Assembly (NCBI RefSeq): GCF_018596315.1
Contig: NZ_JAHEAG010000031.1
Location: 1 to 64,000, forward strand
DNA from: Bradyrhizobium sp. SRL28
GTDB taxonomy: Bacteria > Pseudomonadota > Alphaproteobacteria > Rhizobiales > Xanthobacteraceae
Direction: 5' to 3'
DNA: 64,000 nt
The notes beneath the pieces were generated by a model. It saw only the letters and a list, made by a program, of their open reading frames with translations. It was not told the origin of the DNA and searched no databases. Below are positions 53,629 to 62,915 of this stretch, in pieces. The position numbers and the translations under genes are program-made. Numbering within the stretch: the first letter of the stretch is position 1; each line of letters opens with the position of its first letter.

Positions 53629-55454
53629 TTACGGCTGCGGTTTGCCGTCGCCAATAGCGACCACGATCTGGTGCGGCCGGAGTGACGCTATCACCGGAAC
53701 GCGCTCCGAATTCCAGATGACGTTGCCCTCGATTTTAGGCAAGGGTACAGAATTATCGGCAAAGCTGCTGATGATCTGAAGGCTGTTCTCTTCTTGCGTA
53801 TGCCAGATGACGTTGATACTTTCCATGGCCGTGCGCGAGCGTCCGAACGTTTCGGCGTGGGCACGAGCAAACCCCTCCTTGATAAGTGGCACCACTTGGA
53901 GATGCCGTATTGCGAGCAACTCATGCGTGAGCGCGCGGAATTCGCGGCTGCGCGGCGCATGCTGGATTCGATCCCAATCGAGTTTCGAGGAGAGAAATGT
54001 CCTCTCGTCTTGGGATCGGGGATTTCGTCGCGCATCTCTGGCGTCGAAAAGGCCTTGAATTCTGCGAATTCTTTGCGACGGCCGTCGCGGGTAAGTTGGG
54101 CGGCCTCGCCCTGCCAATCGCAGAAAAACAGAAATGGCGTCTCAGCGGCAGCCTCTTCGCCCATAAATAGCATCGGTATGTGAGGGTTCAACAAAACAAG
54201 CGCCATCGCCTGCCGTAGTTTTTCAGTGCTCACAAGAGTCGAAAGCCGTTCACCATGCGCGCGATTGCCGACCTGATCATGGTTTTGGGCGAAAAAGATG
54301 GCGGCGTCCGGCGGCAGATGCGCGCTCTTGGCGCCGCGTGGTTTGTTGTGCAAAGGAAAGACTTCGTCCTGATAAGCAAAGCTTTCGGTGAGACTGCGGG
54401 CCAAATGATCCAGCGGCTTGTCGGCAAAGGCACGGTAGTAGCCTTCTTTCTCGCCCGTCAGCAACACATGCAGGGCGTTGTGGAAGTCATCACCCCATTG
54501 CGCATTGTAAAGGCATGCGCGACCAGTCTTGCGTTCCAGCAAATGGGACTGATTGGCTTCGTTCTCGAGCATTAGGTGCACATGCCGGCCCACAAGTCGC
54601 GTGCGTATCGTATCGGCAAGTTCGAGGAGAAAATGTTTCTCGGAATCGTCTTTCAGCGCATGGACGGCATCGAACCGTAGCCCGTCAAAGCCGTAATCCC
54701 TGATCCACGTGAGGGCGTTGTCGAGCAAGAATTGACGCACGAACCCGCCATGATTGCCTTCAAGATTGACTGCCGGTCCCCATCCCGTCGAATGCCGGTC
54801 GGTAAAGAAGGGCTCGGCATAACTGTGTAAGTAATTCAGTTGTGGCCCGAAATGGTTATAAACGACGTCAAGATAGATCATCTTGCTCATGCGCGCAGCG
54901 CAGAAGCCGCTTGAGGTCTTCGGGCCGTCCATACGGCGCATTTGGCGCGTTCAAAAGCACGCCGTCGTAACCCCAGTTGCGCCGCCCTGGCACATCGTTG
55001 AGGGCATCAGTTCGATCGCGGTGCTCTTTCAGGTAGGGGAGCTTTTTCTCGACGCCAGCATAGGTACCTTCGGGTGAGAAAGTGCCGCATGCAGCTCGTA
55101 AATGACCGCTTCAGGCCACGGGCGGCCGACAAAGAGAACGGGGTCCCGCAGAGCAGCGGTGTCGACAACCTCGCTGGGCTCTCCGACATCGTCCGGCTGA
55201 AAGCGCGACGCCGGATCGGGAACAATCAGATCGCCATTGATACGAAATTGGTAGCGTGTGCCGACATGTGCGGTCGCACTGAGCGTTTGATACCAGCCGT
55301 CCGCGTCCTTCGGCATGCGCCGCGGCACCTGACCGCGTTTCAGCAATTCGACGGACCGGGCCGTGGGCGCCCAGAGATTGAAGACGACGCCGTTCGGGGT
55401 AATGCACGCGCCGTGCCGGCGTGGTTGGTCCGCAATGCCTAGAACCTCGTTCAA
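53629..55454 (-). pseudogene. treZ: Malto-oligosyltrehalose trehalohydrolase, multiply frameshifted
   Basis: Read along the minus strand, several frames together give a complete TreZ of about 600 residues. The pieces are GVVFNLWAPTARSVELLKRG (N-terminal carbohydrate-binding part), GTFSPEGTYAGVEKKLPYLK, DVPGRRNWGYDGVLLNAPNA, MIYLDVVYNHFGPQLNYLHS, GFDGLRFDAVHALKDDSEKH (catalytic Asp), HLMLENEANQSHL (catalytic Glu), FFAQNHDQVGNRAHG, and a C-terminal sheet ending DGKPQP. Register changes occur near 55075, 54990, 54890 and 54020. TreZ releases trehalose from maltooligosyl-trehalose; no TreY is seen in the window. Confidence 0.85.
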
Positions 55455-55466
55455 CGCTTCCTCGTT

Positions 55467-55634
55467 TTATTTTTGCGGGCCGGCGCGCATATTTTCGACC
55501 AAACTCGGATACCGCCGCCCGGCATTTTTTGCCGACCTTTTAGCGGCGGCTTTGAGCGCGGGCGATAGCTTTTTCGATTTCTTACCCGCCTTTTTCAGCG
55601 GATTAGCTTTCTTCCAAGGTGGTTTTTGGACCAT
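55467..55634 (-). CDS. Small Lys-rich conserved protein
   Basis: This 55-residue protein (MVQKPPWKKANPLKKAGKKS, KLSPALKAAAKRSAKNAGRR, YPSLVENMRAG) matches a short family I recall from bradyrhizobia, in which a basic N-terminus precedes L-T-P-A-x-K-A and a YPNLVDNM end. The start at 55634 fits the family better than 55688. It lies 12 nt upstream of treZ. Function unknown. Confidence 0.65.
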   Translation of the reverse strand: MVQKPPWKKANPLKKAGKKSKKLSPALKAAAKRSAKNAGRRYPSLVENMRAGPQK

Positions 55635-55697
55635 CTGATATATCCGCCTTGACCGTTGCCCAGGCGACAGGTCGACGATCGGCGCCACACACCTTGG

Positions 55698-56813
55698 TCA
55701 TTGAATGGTAGACCTCGACTGATCAGCTTGCTCGACATCTACGCGAGCATCACTTTGAAAAGCGCTTTGAACGAGACACTCGCGCTCACCTCTTATCAGC
55801 TCTTGATACAGTCCAATGTGATCATGGGCCATTCGTTGAGCCGAAAAACGCCGCTCGAACTCGTGCCGGATTCCCCGGCGGTCCAAAGCCAGAAGATGGG
55901 GTAACTTTCTGATCGCTTCGTCCTTCGACTGGACCACGATACCCGTCCTGCCGTCCTCGATGATCTCCGACACCGAGCCTCGATTGAAAGCGAGAACCGG
56001 CGTGCCGCATGCCATTGCCTCTATCATCACCAGGCCAAATGGCTCCGGCCAATGAATCGGAAACAGCAAACCTGAGGCCTGACCCAGAAATTCCGCTTTC
56101 TGATGTTCGTTGATTTCGCCAACGAATTCGATGCCCGGTTGATCCAGCAATGGAGCGATTCGTTCGCGAAAGTATTGTTCGTCCACTCGATCGATTTTCG
56201 CCGCTATTTTTAGTGGGATACCGGCGGATCGTGCGATCTGAATAGCGGTTTCTGGACCCTTCTCCGGAGCAATGCGACCAAGAAACGCAAGATAGCCCCC
56301 TTGGGGTCGCAGGGTTAGCTTAAGATCTGTGCCAGGGAGCCCGTGGTAAATCGTCTTGGCAAAGTTTGCGATTGAAATCGGTGTTCGTTGGCTATCCGAA
56401 ATGGAAATCAAACGCATTTCATCAAAACCAATGTAAATCGGCTTATTATCAGGGAGGTCCTGCCGGCCGTGAAGAGTGGTCAGGACTCGCGAGGACATGT
56501 CCCGGAACAGTGGGAGGTGCAAATAGTCTATATGGAAATGAAGGATATCGAATTGTTGCGACTGGCGCCGCACCCGGTCGAGCATGAGCATATAGTAGGG
56601 AATGACATCACAGACTTTAGGGTCCAGCCGCAGAGCTGTCGGAACGCAGCTTACGAGTTTCGCCGAGGTTACAGAATCGCCGCTGGCGAATAGCGTAACA
56701 TCGTGACCTAGTTTGACCAATTCTTCCGTAAGGTAGGAGACGATCCGCTCAGTCCCTCCGTAGAGCTTTGGGGGCACGCTCTCCATAAGCGGCGCAATCT
56801 GAGCGATCCTCAT
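55698..56813 (-). CDS. Glycosyltransferase family 4 protein
   Basis: This 371-residue GT-B retaining glycosyltransferase has an N-terminal domain with the loop PPKLYGGTERIVSYLTEELV (acceptor and nucleotide region) and a C-terminal donor domain. The donor domain has YLAFLGRIAPEKGPETAIQI, GIEFVGEINEHQKAEFLGQA and the E-x7-E motif in PEPFGLVMIEAMACGTPVLA. The start MRIAQIAP at 56813 was preferred over 56867 because the EcfG promoter lies between them. It is the gene after the GH13 enzyme and may make a glucosyl solute or glucan. Confidence 0.92.
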   Translation of the reverse strand: MRIAQIAPLMESVPPKLYGGTERIVSYLTEELVKLGHDVTLFASGDSVTSAKLVSCVPTALRLDPKVCDVIPYYMLMLDRVRRQSQQFDILHFHIDYLHLPLFRDMSSRVLTTLHGRQDLPDNKPIYIGFDEMRLISISDSQRTPISIANFAKTIYHGLPGTDLKLTLRPQGGYLAFLGRIAPEKGPETAIQIARSAGIPLKIAAKIDRVDEQYFRERIAPLLDQPGIEFVGEINEHQKAEFLGQASGLLFPIHWPEPFGLVMIEAMACGTPVLAFNRGSVSEIIEDGRTGIVVQSKDEAIRKLPHLLALDRRGIRHEFERRFSAQRMAHDHIGLYQELIRGERECLVQSAFQSDARVDVEQADQSRSTIQ

Positions 56814-56858
56814 CTTCGTTTCACCTTGAGCTAAAACCTGATGTCCGGCAACGCACCC

Positions 56859-56883
56859 AACGTTCAATGTTGCTTAATGTTCC
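56859..56883 (-). promoter_or_regulatory. EcfG-type promoter for the GT4 gene
   Basis: Minus strand: GGAAC (56883-56879), 17 nt, GTT (56861-56859), 46 nt before ATG 56813 and just after the GH13 stop. Confidence 0.75.
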
Positions 56884-56885
56884 TA

Positions 56886-58499
56886 TTATCGAGCGCTTCC
56901 GACATCCATTTTCATGAGCAACCCTTCGTTGCCGCGTAAAGCGATACTGGCCAACACCTCTTCCCCCTCGCGGTCTAAAAACGAAGATAGAAGGACGCGC
57001 CCAGACAATCTTTTATCAGGAAATGAGACCGCGATAGGCTCAGGTCCCATGTTCAGGGCTATCAACAATCGCTCGTCCCGCAGCTCACGACAGAAAAGCA
57101 GCAGATCGCCGCTGGCCTTCAAAGGCTTGTACGATCCCTCTGTGAGAGCAACGTGTTTGCGCCGGAATTCGATCAGCCGACGATAAAGCCAATAGAGTGA
57201 TCCTTTATCCTTGCGGAAAACGTCCACATTTTCATCACGAAAGTTGTTGGCCACTGGCAGCCAGGGTTCGGCTTCCGAAAACCCGGCCGATTTCGTGCCA
57301 TCCCATTGCATCGGGGTACGGCATCCGTCGCGACCAACACCGATGCCTGGAACGTTTTTTTCGAACGGGTCCCTAACCTGATCCGGCAAAATCACCGTCT
57401 GCTGCAGGCCGATCTCGTCACCGTAGTAAAGGGTCGGTGTTCCTCGCAACGTCATCAGAAGCATTGCGGCCACGCGCGCTTGGTCAGACCCTATTCGGGT
57501 TGCGAGGCGCGGTCGGTCGTGGTTGCCCAGAACCCAATTCGGCCATCCTCCCAGCGGGAGAGCGGCCTCATACTCATCGATCAGACTTGCGAGTGAGCGG
57601 GCTTCCCATTTGGCCGTGAGGAGTGCAAAGTTATAGGGAAAGTGTACGCCCTTTAGATCGCGGCCGTAGTACGCGACGAGCCGCTCGATCGGGAGATAGA
57701 TTTCACCAAGCAAAACCCGATCGGGAAATTCGTCTAAAACTCGTCGCATACCGCTAATCGCATCATGAACCTCGGGTAAGTCCGCCGTATAAAGTGGGAT
57801 CAGTGCATCGCGGGGGAGCCCGCCCGGGCGGAATTCGTTATTGAGGGGATTGTCGCGAAACTGGTCGTCTTTGATAAGATACCAGACGGCATCTACGCGA
57901 AAGCCATCGACGCCGCGTTGGAGCCAAAAACGCATCACATCGTGGATGGCGTTGCGAACGGCAGGATTGCGCCAGTTTAAGTCGGGCTGTGCGGAGAGAA
58001 ACGTATGGCAATAGTACTGATTAGTGTGCGGATCGAATTCCCACGCGCTTCCTCCAAATTCTGAAAGCCAATTAGTTGGCGGCCCCCCGTCTGGAGCCGG
58101 ATCACGCCAGATAAACCAATCGCGTTTCGGGCTATTGCGGGTTGCTTTGCTTTCAACAAACCAGTGATGTTGGTCCGATGTGTGATTGGGAACTAGGTCT
58201 AGAATGAGCTTGAGCTGATGGCGATGGGCTTCGCCTATGAGGCTATCGAGGTCGGCCAAATTCCCGAACAGTGGATCAACATCGGTGTAATTTGCTATGT
58301 CGTAGCCGAAGTCGGCCATGGGCGACATAAAAATTGGAGACAACCAGATGGCATCGACGCCCAATTCTGTCAGATAGGGCAGTCGGTGTATGATCCCCCG
58401 AAGGTCTCCTACGCCGTCGTGATTGCTGTCCTGAAATGAGCGGGGATAGATCTGATAAATGATCCCGGTCTGCCACCACTTCGTGCTTTCTCCTGGCAT
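56886..58499 (-). CDS. GH13 alpha-glucosidase-type enzyme
   Basis: This 537-residue GH13 enzyme of the oligo-1,6-glucosidase/alpha-glucosidase group has WWQTGIIYQIYPRSFQDSNH, region I LILDLVPNHTSDQHHWF, region II VDGFRVDAVWYL (nucleophile Asp), region III RVLLGEIYLPIERL (acid Glu) and region IV VLGNHDRPRLATRIGSDQ (Asp). The C-terminal beta domain ends MDVGSAR. It hydrolyses or transfers alpha-glucosyl units in the cytoplasm; trehalose synthase activity is less likely because the TreS-specific extension is absent. Six extra residues from 58517 are possible. It is driven by an EcfG promoter. Confidence 0.93.
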   Translation of the reverse strand: MPGESTKWWQTGIIYQIYPRSFQDSNHDGVGDLRGIIHRLPYLTELGVDAIWLSPIFMSPMADFGYDIANYTDVDPLFGNLADLDSLIGEAHRHQLKLILDLVPNHTSDQHHWFVESKATRNSPKRDWFIWRDPAPDGGPPTNWLSEFGGSAWEFDPHTNQYYCHTFLSAQPDLNWRNPAVRNAIHDVMRFWLQRGVDGFRVDAVWYLIKDDQFRDNPLNNEFRPGGLPRDALIPLYTADLPEVHDAISGMRRVLDEFPDRVLLGEIYLPIERLVAYYGRDLKGVHFPYNFALLTAKWEARSLASLIDEYEAALPLGGWPNWVLGNHDRPRLATRIGSDQARVAAMLLMTLRGTPTLYYGDEIGLQQTVILPDQVRDPFEKNVPGIGVGRDGCRTPMQWDGTKSAGFSEAEPWLPVANNFRDENVDVFRKDKGSLYWLYRRLIEFRRKHVALTEGSYKPLKASGDLLLFCRELRDERLLIALNMGPEPIAVSFPDKRLSGRVLLSSFLDREGEEVLASIALRGNEGLLMKMDVGSAR

Positions 58500-58541
58500 C
58501 GTCAAACCCTCCTTCACACGCTTTGATTGTCTTGGGTTAGC

Positions 58542-58566
58542 AACGCGCCGTTAAATCCAGTGTTCC
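58542..58566 (-). promoter_or_regulatory. EcfG-type promoter for the GH13 gene
   Basis: Minus strand: GGAAC (58566-58562), 17 nt, GTT (58544-58542), 43 nt before ATG 58499. Confidence 0.78.
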
Positions 58567-58608
58567 TACGTTGATGAGGTCGTCTCACTACCTCCCCTCC
58601 AAGACGTT

Positions 58609-58633
58609 GGAACGCCGCACCTCGCCACGCGTT
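58609..58633 (+). promoter_or_regulatory. EcfG-type promoter for the GH65 gene
   Basis: GGAAC (58609-58613), 17 nt, GTT (58631-58633), 23 nt before ATG 58656. It is divergent from the GH13 promoter, 43 bp away. Confidence 0.75.
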
Positions 58634-58655
58634 GCGCTGCCTGGAGGTAGCTGCC

Positions 58656-60728
58656 ATGGACGGTCCTATTAGTCCCCCGCCAGTCGTCGGAAGCGCGGGC
58701 ACCGAGTTGCCGGCCTATATGTCGAATGGCGTCGTCGGCCTGAAGGTTCGCGACAACCCACTGACTCCTGGCATGGCCCTGCTCAGCGGGTTCTCCGGTG
58801 AGCATCCAGAAAGAAAAATCGAGGCTGCCGCATTCGCTCCCTATCCGGTCGCTGGTGACATCTGCCTAGAGGGAGTATGGATGTCGGACACCCCTCAATG
58901 CGTTCGCGTCATCGACCAGGCCTACGATTTTTCGACCGCCGAATTGACCACCCGATTGAATTTTAAGGTGGGAGGCCGCCAAGCAAAAATCGTCGTGATG
59001 TCATTCTGCAGCCGAGAGCAGCCCACGGTGGTCTGCCAAGAGATCGCCATTGATGTCGATGCCGCCTCGGACCTTAAAGTTCGCGCCAGGATAGATCTGT
59101 CCGGAATAGAAGGGCGCGCGCTGCGATACAATCGCGACACACCCGGAGAAGCAAAACCTTCCAGCGACGGGTCGCTGCTTTGGGAAAGCGCCGGAGCGAT
59201 TTCGACATGCGGGCTGGCTTACGCGACCGAGTTAGTTGGAGCTGGTGTAAAGCCGCAACGCCCGCCATTGGACGGCGATGGACTAATGAGCGAGTATGCA
59301 TTGCGGGCTCGCCGCGGGCGTCAATATAAACTTCGTCAGCTAGTGAGTTTGGTTCCTAGCGCGCTCCATAATCAGCCAGATTACCAGGCTGCAAGACTGA
59401 TCGCTATGGCGGCCGACATCGGCTTTGATGCAGTTCGGAAAAGCAATCGGGCTTGCTGGGCCGAATTATGGAAGAGCCGAATTCGGTTGGTCGGCGCCGA
59501 GAAGCGCTGGCAAGCCATGGCGGACGCCGCGTTCTACTATCTGATATCGTCTACCCACCCCTCATCTCCCGCTTCGACATCTATGTTCGGCTTGGCAACC
59601 TGGCATGACTACCATTACTATTTCGGTCATGTGATGTGGGACATCGAGACCTTCTGTGTTCCGCCGTTGATTTTCCTGCAGCCCCACGCGGCTCAAGGTA
59701 TCCTAGACGACCGCGTACGCAATCTGGAGTCCGCGCGTAACAATGCACGTCTCATGGGACGGCGCGGCCTCCAATTTCCTTGGGAAAGTGCGCCATCGAC
59801 CGGAGAAGAGGCCGCGCCGATGCCTGGTTCGGCAGCTTGGCGCGAAGATCATGCTTCACTTGATATCGCCCGCGCATTTGCGCTTTGCGCAGACGTAGCC
59901 GACGACGATGCGTTCTTGCGGGATAAGGCTTGGCCTGTGCTGTCAGGCGTAGCCGAATGGGTCAAGAGCCGGGTCACCAAACGGCGCGGGAAATATGAGA
60001 TTCGTGCCTCAATGGGGATCGCGGAGCGCAAATTGCCCTCCGACAACGCGATATTCACAAATATTTCGGCACGAACCATTTTGCTTGACGCTATTTCCGC
60101 TGCTAAGCGACTGAACCGGCCAGTTGATCCCGCATGGCTTGAGATCGCAAGCAAGCTGATTGTGCCAAAACGAGGTAAAGTTGTAATTTCACACGATGCA
60201 TTCCGAGTAGATGAAGAAAAGGCCGCGACACCCGATCCCCTGATGGGCATCTTCCCCCTCAGGGGCGGTTTTGATGACGAGACAGAGCAAGCGACCCTTG
60301 CGTTCTATTTAAAAATCGCCAAACGCTACCTTGGCAGTCCCATGTTGTCGGCTCTGTATGGCGTTTGGGCCGCCCGTTCAGGCAATAGACGTCTTTCCTT
60401 AGAAATGCTGGACCGAGGCTATGGTGATTTCTGCACCGGCAGATTTATGCAAACGCTGGAATACCGCAAAGACGTATTTCCTGAGCAACCGCCAGCGGGG
60501 CCGTTCTTTGCAAATCTCGGCGGCTTCTTGTTAGGATTGATCCTGGGTTTTCCAAAGATACAGCCCGGGCCCGACAATCCCCAGGACTGGTGCAAAGGAT
60601 CCGTAGTCCTGCCTGCGGGATGGCGTTCGATTGAAATTGATCGGATCTGGATCAGGGGCCAACCTTGGCGACTACTGGCAGTTCAGGGCGAACCCCGCGC
60701 AAGGCTTGAGCCCATTGGACGCGCTTAA
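58656..60728 (+). CDS. Glycoside hydrolase family 65-like protein
   Basis: This 690-residue protein has an N-terminal beta-sandwich (GVVGLKVRDNPLTPGMALLS) and an alpha/alpha barrel with LATWHDYHYYFGHVMWDIET and FPWESAPSTGEEAAPMPGSA. This resembles the GH65 branch that includes glucosylgalactosyl-hydroxylysine glucosidase (ATHL1-like) and trehalases. The WDxE region is present; the general-acid Glu is probably in the barrel segment with WREDHASLDIARAFALCADV, but I cannot fix it. The start at 58656 has GGAGG; ATG 58632 would lie within the promoter. With GH13, GT4 and TreZ it suggests turnover of a stress disaccharide. Confidence 0.82.
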   Translation: MDGPISPPPVVGSAGTELPAYMSNGVVGLKVRDNPLTPGMALLSGFSGEHPERKIEAAAFAPYPVAGDICLEGVWMSDTPQCVRVIDQAYDFSTAELTTRLNFKVGGRQAKIVVMSFCSREQPTVVCQEIAIDVDAASDLKVRARIDLSGIEGRALRYNRDTPGEAKPSSDGSLLWESAGAISTCGLAYATELVGAGVKPQRPPLDGDGLMSEYALRARRGRQYKLRQLVSLVPSALHNQPDYQAARLIAMAADIGFDAVRKSNRACWAELWKSRIRLVGAEKRWQAMADAAFYYLISSTHPSSPASTSMFGLATWHDYHYYFGHVMWDIETFCVPPLIFLQPHAAQGILDDRVRNLESARNNARLMGRRGLQFPWESAPSTGEEAAPMPGSAAWREDHASLDIARAFALCADVADDDAFLRDKAWPVLSGVAEWVKSRVTKRRGKYEIRASMGIAERKLPSDNAIFTNISARTILLDAISAAKRLNRPVDPAWLEIASKLIVPKRGKVVISHDAFRVDEEKAATPDPLMGIFPLRGGFDDETEQATLAFYLKIAKRYLGSPMLSALYGVWAARSGNRRLSLEMLDRGYGDFCTGRFMQTLEYRKDVFPEQPPAGPFFANLGGFLLGLILGFPKIQPGPDNPQDWCKGSVVLPAGWRSIEIDRIWIRGQPWRLLAVQGEPRARLEPIGRA

Positions 60729-60883
60729 TACTTGTCTGGGTTCAGACATACAGTCAGAAGGCTGGCATCGCCGGCGCGCCTGCCCGAGTTTCGAGCTCAA
60801 ATCCAACGCCTTGACTGGCATGCGAACTGGTTTAGCAACGGCACTTGTCCATCGAATGATATGCAACAAAGCCCAAGTGTAGG

Positions 60884-60910
60884 ACAGTTCAATCCTGTCT
60901 GGCAGCACCA
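60884..60910 (+). repeat. Right attachment-like repeat (tRNA-Thr 3' end)
   Basis: The same 27 bp as 17073-17099, here with the full T-stem GACAG/CTGTC because G precedes at 60883. It encodes T-loop TTCAATC, acceptor TGGCAGC, A and CCA. An integrase gene begins 74 bp downstream, the usual place for an att site in a tRNA 3' end. Confidence 0.78.
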
Positions 60911-60983
60911 TCTACTCTGTTGGGAACATTGATTTTATTGGAAATTCGGTCCTGAGTGCCACACAAGAGTGCCACACAGACCA

Positions 60984-62675
60984 ATGGTTTCCCTAAAACG
61001 CCGTATGGACAAACGAGCCCGATCAGCCGTCCCTCAATTTCGTTGCCGCGTTCCAGCCAAGCTAGTCGATCGGTTGCGTGGCAAGAAACTCTTGCTGCAC
61101 TTGTCGCGTCGGACTGAACCGGCCTGCATCAAGATCGTAACCATTGGCGTAGACGTTGCGTTCAGTCTTGAGACCAATGACGAAACGATAGCCGCCGCGC
61201 GCCACGCAGACGCGCTTGAACACCTGCAGCGCCTTTTCGATCTCACCGCAGGCGCACAAATCACGTTGTCCCATCGCGACATGGTCGCGTTGGCCGGCGC
61301 GGTTTATCACACCTATGTCTGGGTCCACGAAGACAATCCCGGAGACCCGAGTAGATGGGCATGGCACAAAGGTCTCTCACGAGCCATCCTTGAAGGTCGC
61401 ATAAAGGACGCGCCACCAGCTACGCTCAAGGTTGATGATAGCGATGCAGCGCTTGTTCTGTTCGGGAACGGCGATTTGACAGCTGCGATTGATGCATTGC
61501 CGGTCGGTCAGCACGACGGGCTAGAAGGACGGTTTGGGCTTTTGGCGGATTGGGTTTTGATCCGACACCGCATTCACCTTGCCCCTGACAATCGGGCCCA
61601 CTTCCTGAAACTAGTCGGTGCGGCATCATTGGATGCCGCGTGGCAGCTGCGCCGCAATGCTCAAGGCGACTACTCTCCAGACCCGAAGGCTCAACGGTTT
61701 CCGCCAATTGAATCTGTCGCGGCAGTCAAACCAAAGCAGACCATCACCGGATTATTTGATCTTTGGTGGAAAGAAGCGAAGGTCACCGGCCGCTCCCAGA
61801 ATACTCATGGCACCTATAAGGGTGCGTTAGACAGGCTGATCAAACACCTTGGGCATGATGATGCCGGCCGCGTGACTGAAGAGGACATGCTTGCGTTCAA
61901 AAACGCCCGTCTCAAAGTGGTGAGTGCCAAGACCTTGAAGGATGGCGATCTCCCTGGGATCAAGTCTGTGTTCGGCTGGGCGGTAGACAATCGAAAGCTG
62001 ACCAAGAATCCGGCCGATGCAATCAAGGTCAAATCGGAAAAGAAAATTCGGACTCGTTCGAAGGGTTTCACGGACCAGGAAGCCAAAGAGATATTCAAAG
62101 CTTGCCTTGCATACGAGCGAAAGCCGAAGGAGGACCCCAGGACTGCTGCTGCCAAACGCTGGACTCCACTCATAGCTGCTTATACCGGCTGTCGCATCAG
62201 CGAGGCCTTACAGCTGCGAAAGGAAGATGTTCGCAAAGATTCCGGGCATCATATTTTCGATCTCAATCCACTGGCCGGAAGCATCAAGTCGGGCGCGTTT
62301 AGACTGGTACCAGTACATCCGCACTTGATCGATTTGGGCCTGCTTCGCTTTGTTGAACAGTCCGATAGTGGCCCGCTGTTTGCGAAAGGAAGCTATAAGC
62401 GTGTCTTAGATTTTGTTCGAACGATCGTGACTGACGAACGCGTTCAGCCCAACCATGCATGGCGGCATCGCTTCAAGACAATCAGCCGAAATCTTGGAAT
62501 TGATCACAGAGTCGTAGACGCTATCCAAGGGCACGCGGCGAGAACATCTGGCGAGGATTATGGTGACGTGTCTGTTCTCGCCATGGCCCGCGTGATAAAC
62601 GCTATTCCCAGGACCAGTCTCAAGAAGCCGCTGACCAGGATTGATCAGGGCTCGCTTGAAGATGAAGTAGCGTGA
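60984..62675 (+). CDS. Tyrosine-type site-specific integrase
   Basis: This 563-residue integrase has an N-terminal DUF6538-like region (about 10-60) and a core-binding SAM-like domain (about 255-345; NTHGTYKGALDRLIKHLGHD). The catalytic domain has R in AYTGCRISEALQLRKED, H-x-x-R in PNHAWRHRFKTISRNLGID, H in IQGHAARTSGEDYGDVS and the Tyr nucleophile in EDYGD. It is complete. Its position right after the tRNA-Thr 3' repeat means it probably integrates at that tRNA. The start could also be GTG 60969. Confidence 0.92.
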   Translation: MVSLKRRMDKRARSAVPQFRCRVPAKLVDRLRGKKLLLHLSRRTEPACIKIVTIGVDVAFSLETNDETIAAARHADALEHLQRLFDLTAGAQITLSHRDMVALAGAVYHTYVWVHEDNPGDPSRWAWHKGLSRAILEGRIKDAPPATLKVDDSDAALVLFGNGDLTAAIDALPVGQHDGLEGRFGLLADWVLIRHRIHLAPDNRAHFLKLVGAASLDAAWQLRRNAQGDYSPDPKAQRFPPIESVAAVKPKQTITGLFDLWWKEAKVTGRSQNTHGTYKGALDRLIKHLGHDDAGRVTEEDMLAFKNARLKVVSAKTLKDGDLPGIKSVFGWAVDNRKLTKNPADAIKVKSEKKIRTRSKGFTDQEAKEIFKACLAYERKPKEDPRTAAAKRWTPLIAAYTGCRISEALQLRKEDVRKDSGHHIFDLNPLAGSIKSGAFRLVPVHPHLIDLGLLRFVEQSDSGPLFAKGSYKRVLDFVRTIVTDERVQPNHAWRHRFKTISRNLGIDHRVVDAIQGHAARTSGEDYGDVSVLAMARVINAIPRTSLKKPLTRIDQGSLEDEVA

Positions 62676-62915
62676 CGCGATATAGCTAGGGCGCATACTC
62701 ATAAAGGCGTAGATGGTCGGCTTCTGACGGCCAAGCAGAAATCTTAGGGTCAGTCGGAGCATTACCGCTCGTGCCCCTTAGCGGGCATGGCGCAACGCAG
62801 AATAGCGGGTTGCCAAGCTCGACATCTTGCGCCTCCAAATCCCCGGACTCCTATGCCGCGATGTGGTATGCTTCAACCTGGATTTAGCGTGGTCTGAGCC
62901 TCCTTGGAGGGCTGC

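Larger units (their letters stand above)
17073..60910. mobile_element. Putative 43.8-kb genomic island between tRNA 3'-end repeats
   Basis: Identical 27-bp repeats at 17073-17099 and 60884-60910 encode a tRNA T-arm, acceptor 3' strand and CCA. Islands integrated in tRNA genes leave such repeats at both ends. The interior carries NHEJ, stress and carbohydrate genes, twelve EcfG promoters, an IS and many broken genes. No integrase remains just inside the left repeat; the one at 60984 lies just beyond the right repeat. Boundaries rest on the repeats alone. Confidence 0.6.

Noticed and set aside
60672..60911. Minus-strand frame beginning MVLPDRIELS and a similar one at 17071-17307
   Set aside because: These are typical spurious translations of a tRNA 3' end in reverse, not genes.
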